Shown: piece by piece, positions 62,633 to 64,000 of the stretch
Position numbering within the stretch: the first letter of the stretch is position 1
Layout of the letters: the number at the start of each line of letters is the position of its first letter
Assembly (NCBI RefSeq): GCF_900106995.1
Contig: NZ_FNOK01000008.1
Span: forward strand, 62,001 to 126,000
Direction of reading: 5' to 3'
Length of the DNA: 64,000 nt
From: Saccharopolyspora shandongensis
Lineage (GTDB): Bacteria > Actinomycetota > Actinomycetes > Mycobacteriales > Pseudonocardiaceae
Translations under genes and position numbers: made by a program
Notes under the pieces: model-generated
The model's input: only the letters and a program-made list of their open reading frames with translations
Database searches by the model: none
What the model was told of the DNA's origin: nothing

Positions 62633-64000
62633 ATGTCCACCACCGCACCCGAGCCCGGGAACCCGGCGGAGCAGGTACCCGCGCGCCCGTTCCAGGTGGA
62701 CCTCCGCGGCGTGGTGGACCTGCTCAGCAGGCACATCTACGCCAGCCCGCAGGTGTTCCTGCGGGAACTGCTGCAGAACGGGCGCGACGCGATCGAGGCC
62801 CGCCGGCTGCTGGACCCGGCGGCCCCCGAGGGACGGATGCGGATCAAGCCCGCCGCCGCGGGCCGGCCCGACTTCACCTTCTCCGACAACGGGATCGGGC
62901 TGACCGCGGCCGAGGCCACCGACCTGCTCGCCACCGTGGGCCGCTCCTCGAAGCGCGACGAGGTGCTGAACCTGCGCCGGGAGGACTACCTGGGCCAGTT
63001 CGGCATCGGCCTGCTCTCCTGCTTCATGGTGTCCGACCACATCACCGTGCTCAGCCGGTCCGCGCGCGGCGGCCGCGCCATCGAGTGGGTCGGGCACGCC
63101 GAGGGCACCTTCCACGTCCGCGAGCTGCCCGAGGACCAGACCGACGCGCTGCCGACCGGCACCACGGTGCGCCTGACCCCGCGCCCGGACGAGGCCGAGA
63201 TGCTCTCCGCGAACCGGGTGCGCGCCCTGGCCACCCGGTTCGGCCAGTACCTGCCGCACGCGGTGGAGGTCGCCGCACCGGACGGAACCCGGGACACCAT
63301 CACCCGCGCGCCGGTCTTCCTGGACCCGCACGCCCACCCCGAGCAGGTGCTGGAGCTCGGCACCGAGATCGTCGGCGCGAAACCGCTCGCCGCGTTCCCC
63401 GTCGAGGCGCCCGGCACCGGTACCCGGGGCGTGGCGTTCGTGCTGCCGTACGCGCCGCCGCCCGGCGGGAACCAGGCGAACCGCGTGTACCTGGGCCGGA
63501 TGCTGCTGAGCGAGCGGGTGGACGACCTGCTGCCCGACTGGGGTTTCTTCGTTCGGTGCGTGCTCGACACGACGGGCCTGAAGCCGACGGCGTCCCGGGA
63601 ATCGTTCGTGGGCGGGGACGACCTGGAGCACACCCGCACCGAACTGGGCGCCCAGCTGCGCCGGTGGCTGCTCGGCACCGCCCGCACCGACCCGCACCTG
63701 TTCGGCCAGGTGATGGGCGTGCACCAGCAGGGCATGAAGGCGCTGGCCGTGCACGACGCCGACCTGGCCCGGATCCTGTTCTCCTGGCTCACGGTCGAGA
63801 CCAGCGCGGGCACCATGAAGGTCACCGACTACACCGCCCTCACACCCCGGGTTCGCTACACCGAGACCGTCGACGAGTTCCGCCAGATCGCGGCCGTGAT
63901 CCCGGCGGACGCGCCCATCGTGAACGCCGGGTACGCCTTCGACGCCGACCTGCTGCGGCAGCTGGTGGAGCTCACCCCGGGCCTGACGCTGGAGCGGGTC
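62633..64000 (+). CDS. HSP90-family protein (3' end outside window)
   Basis: The frame runs open from ATG 62633 (after AAAGGAAG) to the last base, 456 codons. The N-terminal GHKL ATPase domain is clear: FLRELLQNGRDAIEARR (Glu, Asn and Asp of the ATP site), FSDNGIGLT, VGRSSKRDE, and GQFGIGLLSCF, followed by the HSP90 middle domain with the conserved ASRESFVGG segment. The start is shorter and more divergent than HtpG, as in the second, non-canonical HSP90 group of actinobacteria. It would act as an ATP-driven chaperone; clients unknown. Confidence 0.88.
   Translation, partial: MSTTAPEPGNPAEQVPARPFQVDLRGVVDLLSRHIYASPQVFLRELLQNGRDAIEARRLLDPAAPEGRMRIKPAAAGRPDFTFSDNGIGLTAAEATDLLATVGRSSKRDEVLNLRREDYLGQFGIGLLSCFMVSDHITVLSRSARGGRAIEWVGHAEGTFHVRELPEDQTDALPTGTTVRLTPRPDEAEMLSANRVRALATRFGQYLPHAVEVAAPDGTRDTITRAPVFLDPHAHPEQVLELGTEIVGAKPLAAFPVEAPGTGTRGVAFVLPYAPPPGGNQANRVYLGRMLLSERVDDLLPDWGFFVRCVLDTTGLKPTASRESFVGGDDLEHTRTELGAQLRRWLLGTARTDPHLFGQVMGVHQQGMKALAVHDADLARILFSWLTVETSAGTMKVTDYTALTPRVRYTETVDEFRQIAAVIPADAPIVNAGYAFDADLLRQLVELTPGLTLERV

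Overview
The window is chromosomal DNA of a very GC-rich actinomycete. The closest fit is the family Pseudonocardiaceae, probably a Saccharopolyspora-like genus. This is inferred from the codon bias, the ESX-type secretion locus, the many two-component systems and GC-rich hairpin repeats between genes; no rRNA or tRNA gene is present to confirm it. I count about 58 protein genes, two clear gene remnants and one TnpB-type insertion element. I see no CRISPR array and no phage.

Layout. 1-5.1 kb: end of a methyltransferase gene, a Mur-ligase paralogue with an altered substrate motif, and a copper-efflux pair (chaperone and P1B-ATPase) behind a CsoR-like operator. 5.1-11.5 kb: acetyltransferase, CitMHS transporter facing a CitA/CitB-type two-component system, SagB-like nitroreductase and secreted CAP protein. 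11.7-15.0 kb: ABC exporter coupled to a NarL-type kinase/regulator pair. 15.3-19.8 kb: small membrane protein, LysR regulator, then a complete ferredoxin / ferredoxin-reductase / P450 operon, followed by a decayed MOSC gene. 19.8-21.9 kb: DHA2-type drug exporter divergent from its TetR regulator, with a double palindromic operator.

22-43.8 kb is the centrepiece, a type VII (ESX) secretion locus. EccB starts it, followed by an unusual duplicated sensor kinase, a TTG-started response regulator, a macro-domain protein, a second response regulator/kinase pair and a mycosin-like protein that has lost all three catalytic residues. After a short unrelated stretch come leftward genes for likely substrates (DUF1023 hydrolase, lytic transglycosylase-like protein, PPE-like protein, small helical partner, two WXG100-like proteins), a TnpB insertion, and the EccC motor ATPase. 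Rightward genes then encode a WXG protein, a YbaB-like protein and EccD. No EccE is visible.

43.8-54.9 kb is a mixed accessory stretch: DUF1579 protein, DUF574-type methyltransferase, two serine beta-lactamase-like hydrolases, an erythromycin-esterase homologue with both key residues, a RibD-like reductase, a ROK regulator, a large secreted PIG-L deacetylase, and a SHOCT membrane protein. 55-58 kb: another kinase/regulator pair with a symmetric upstream operator, and an MFS transporter. 58.2-60.1 kb: a detached two-gene ESX module (WXG-like protein plus DUF1023 hydrolase). The end holds two regulators, a decayed hotdog thioesterase gene and the start of an HSP90-family gene.

Several convergent gene ends share a GC-rich inverted repeat that probably acts as a two-way terminator.
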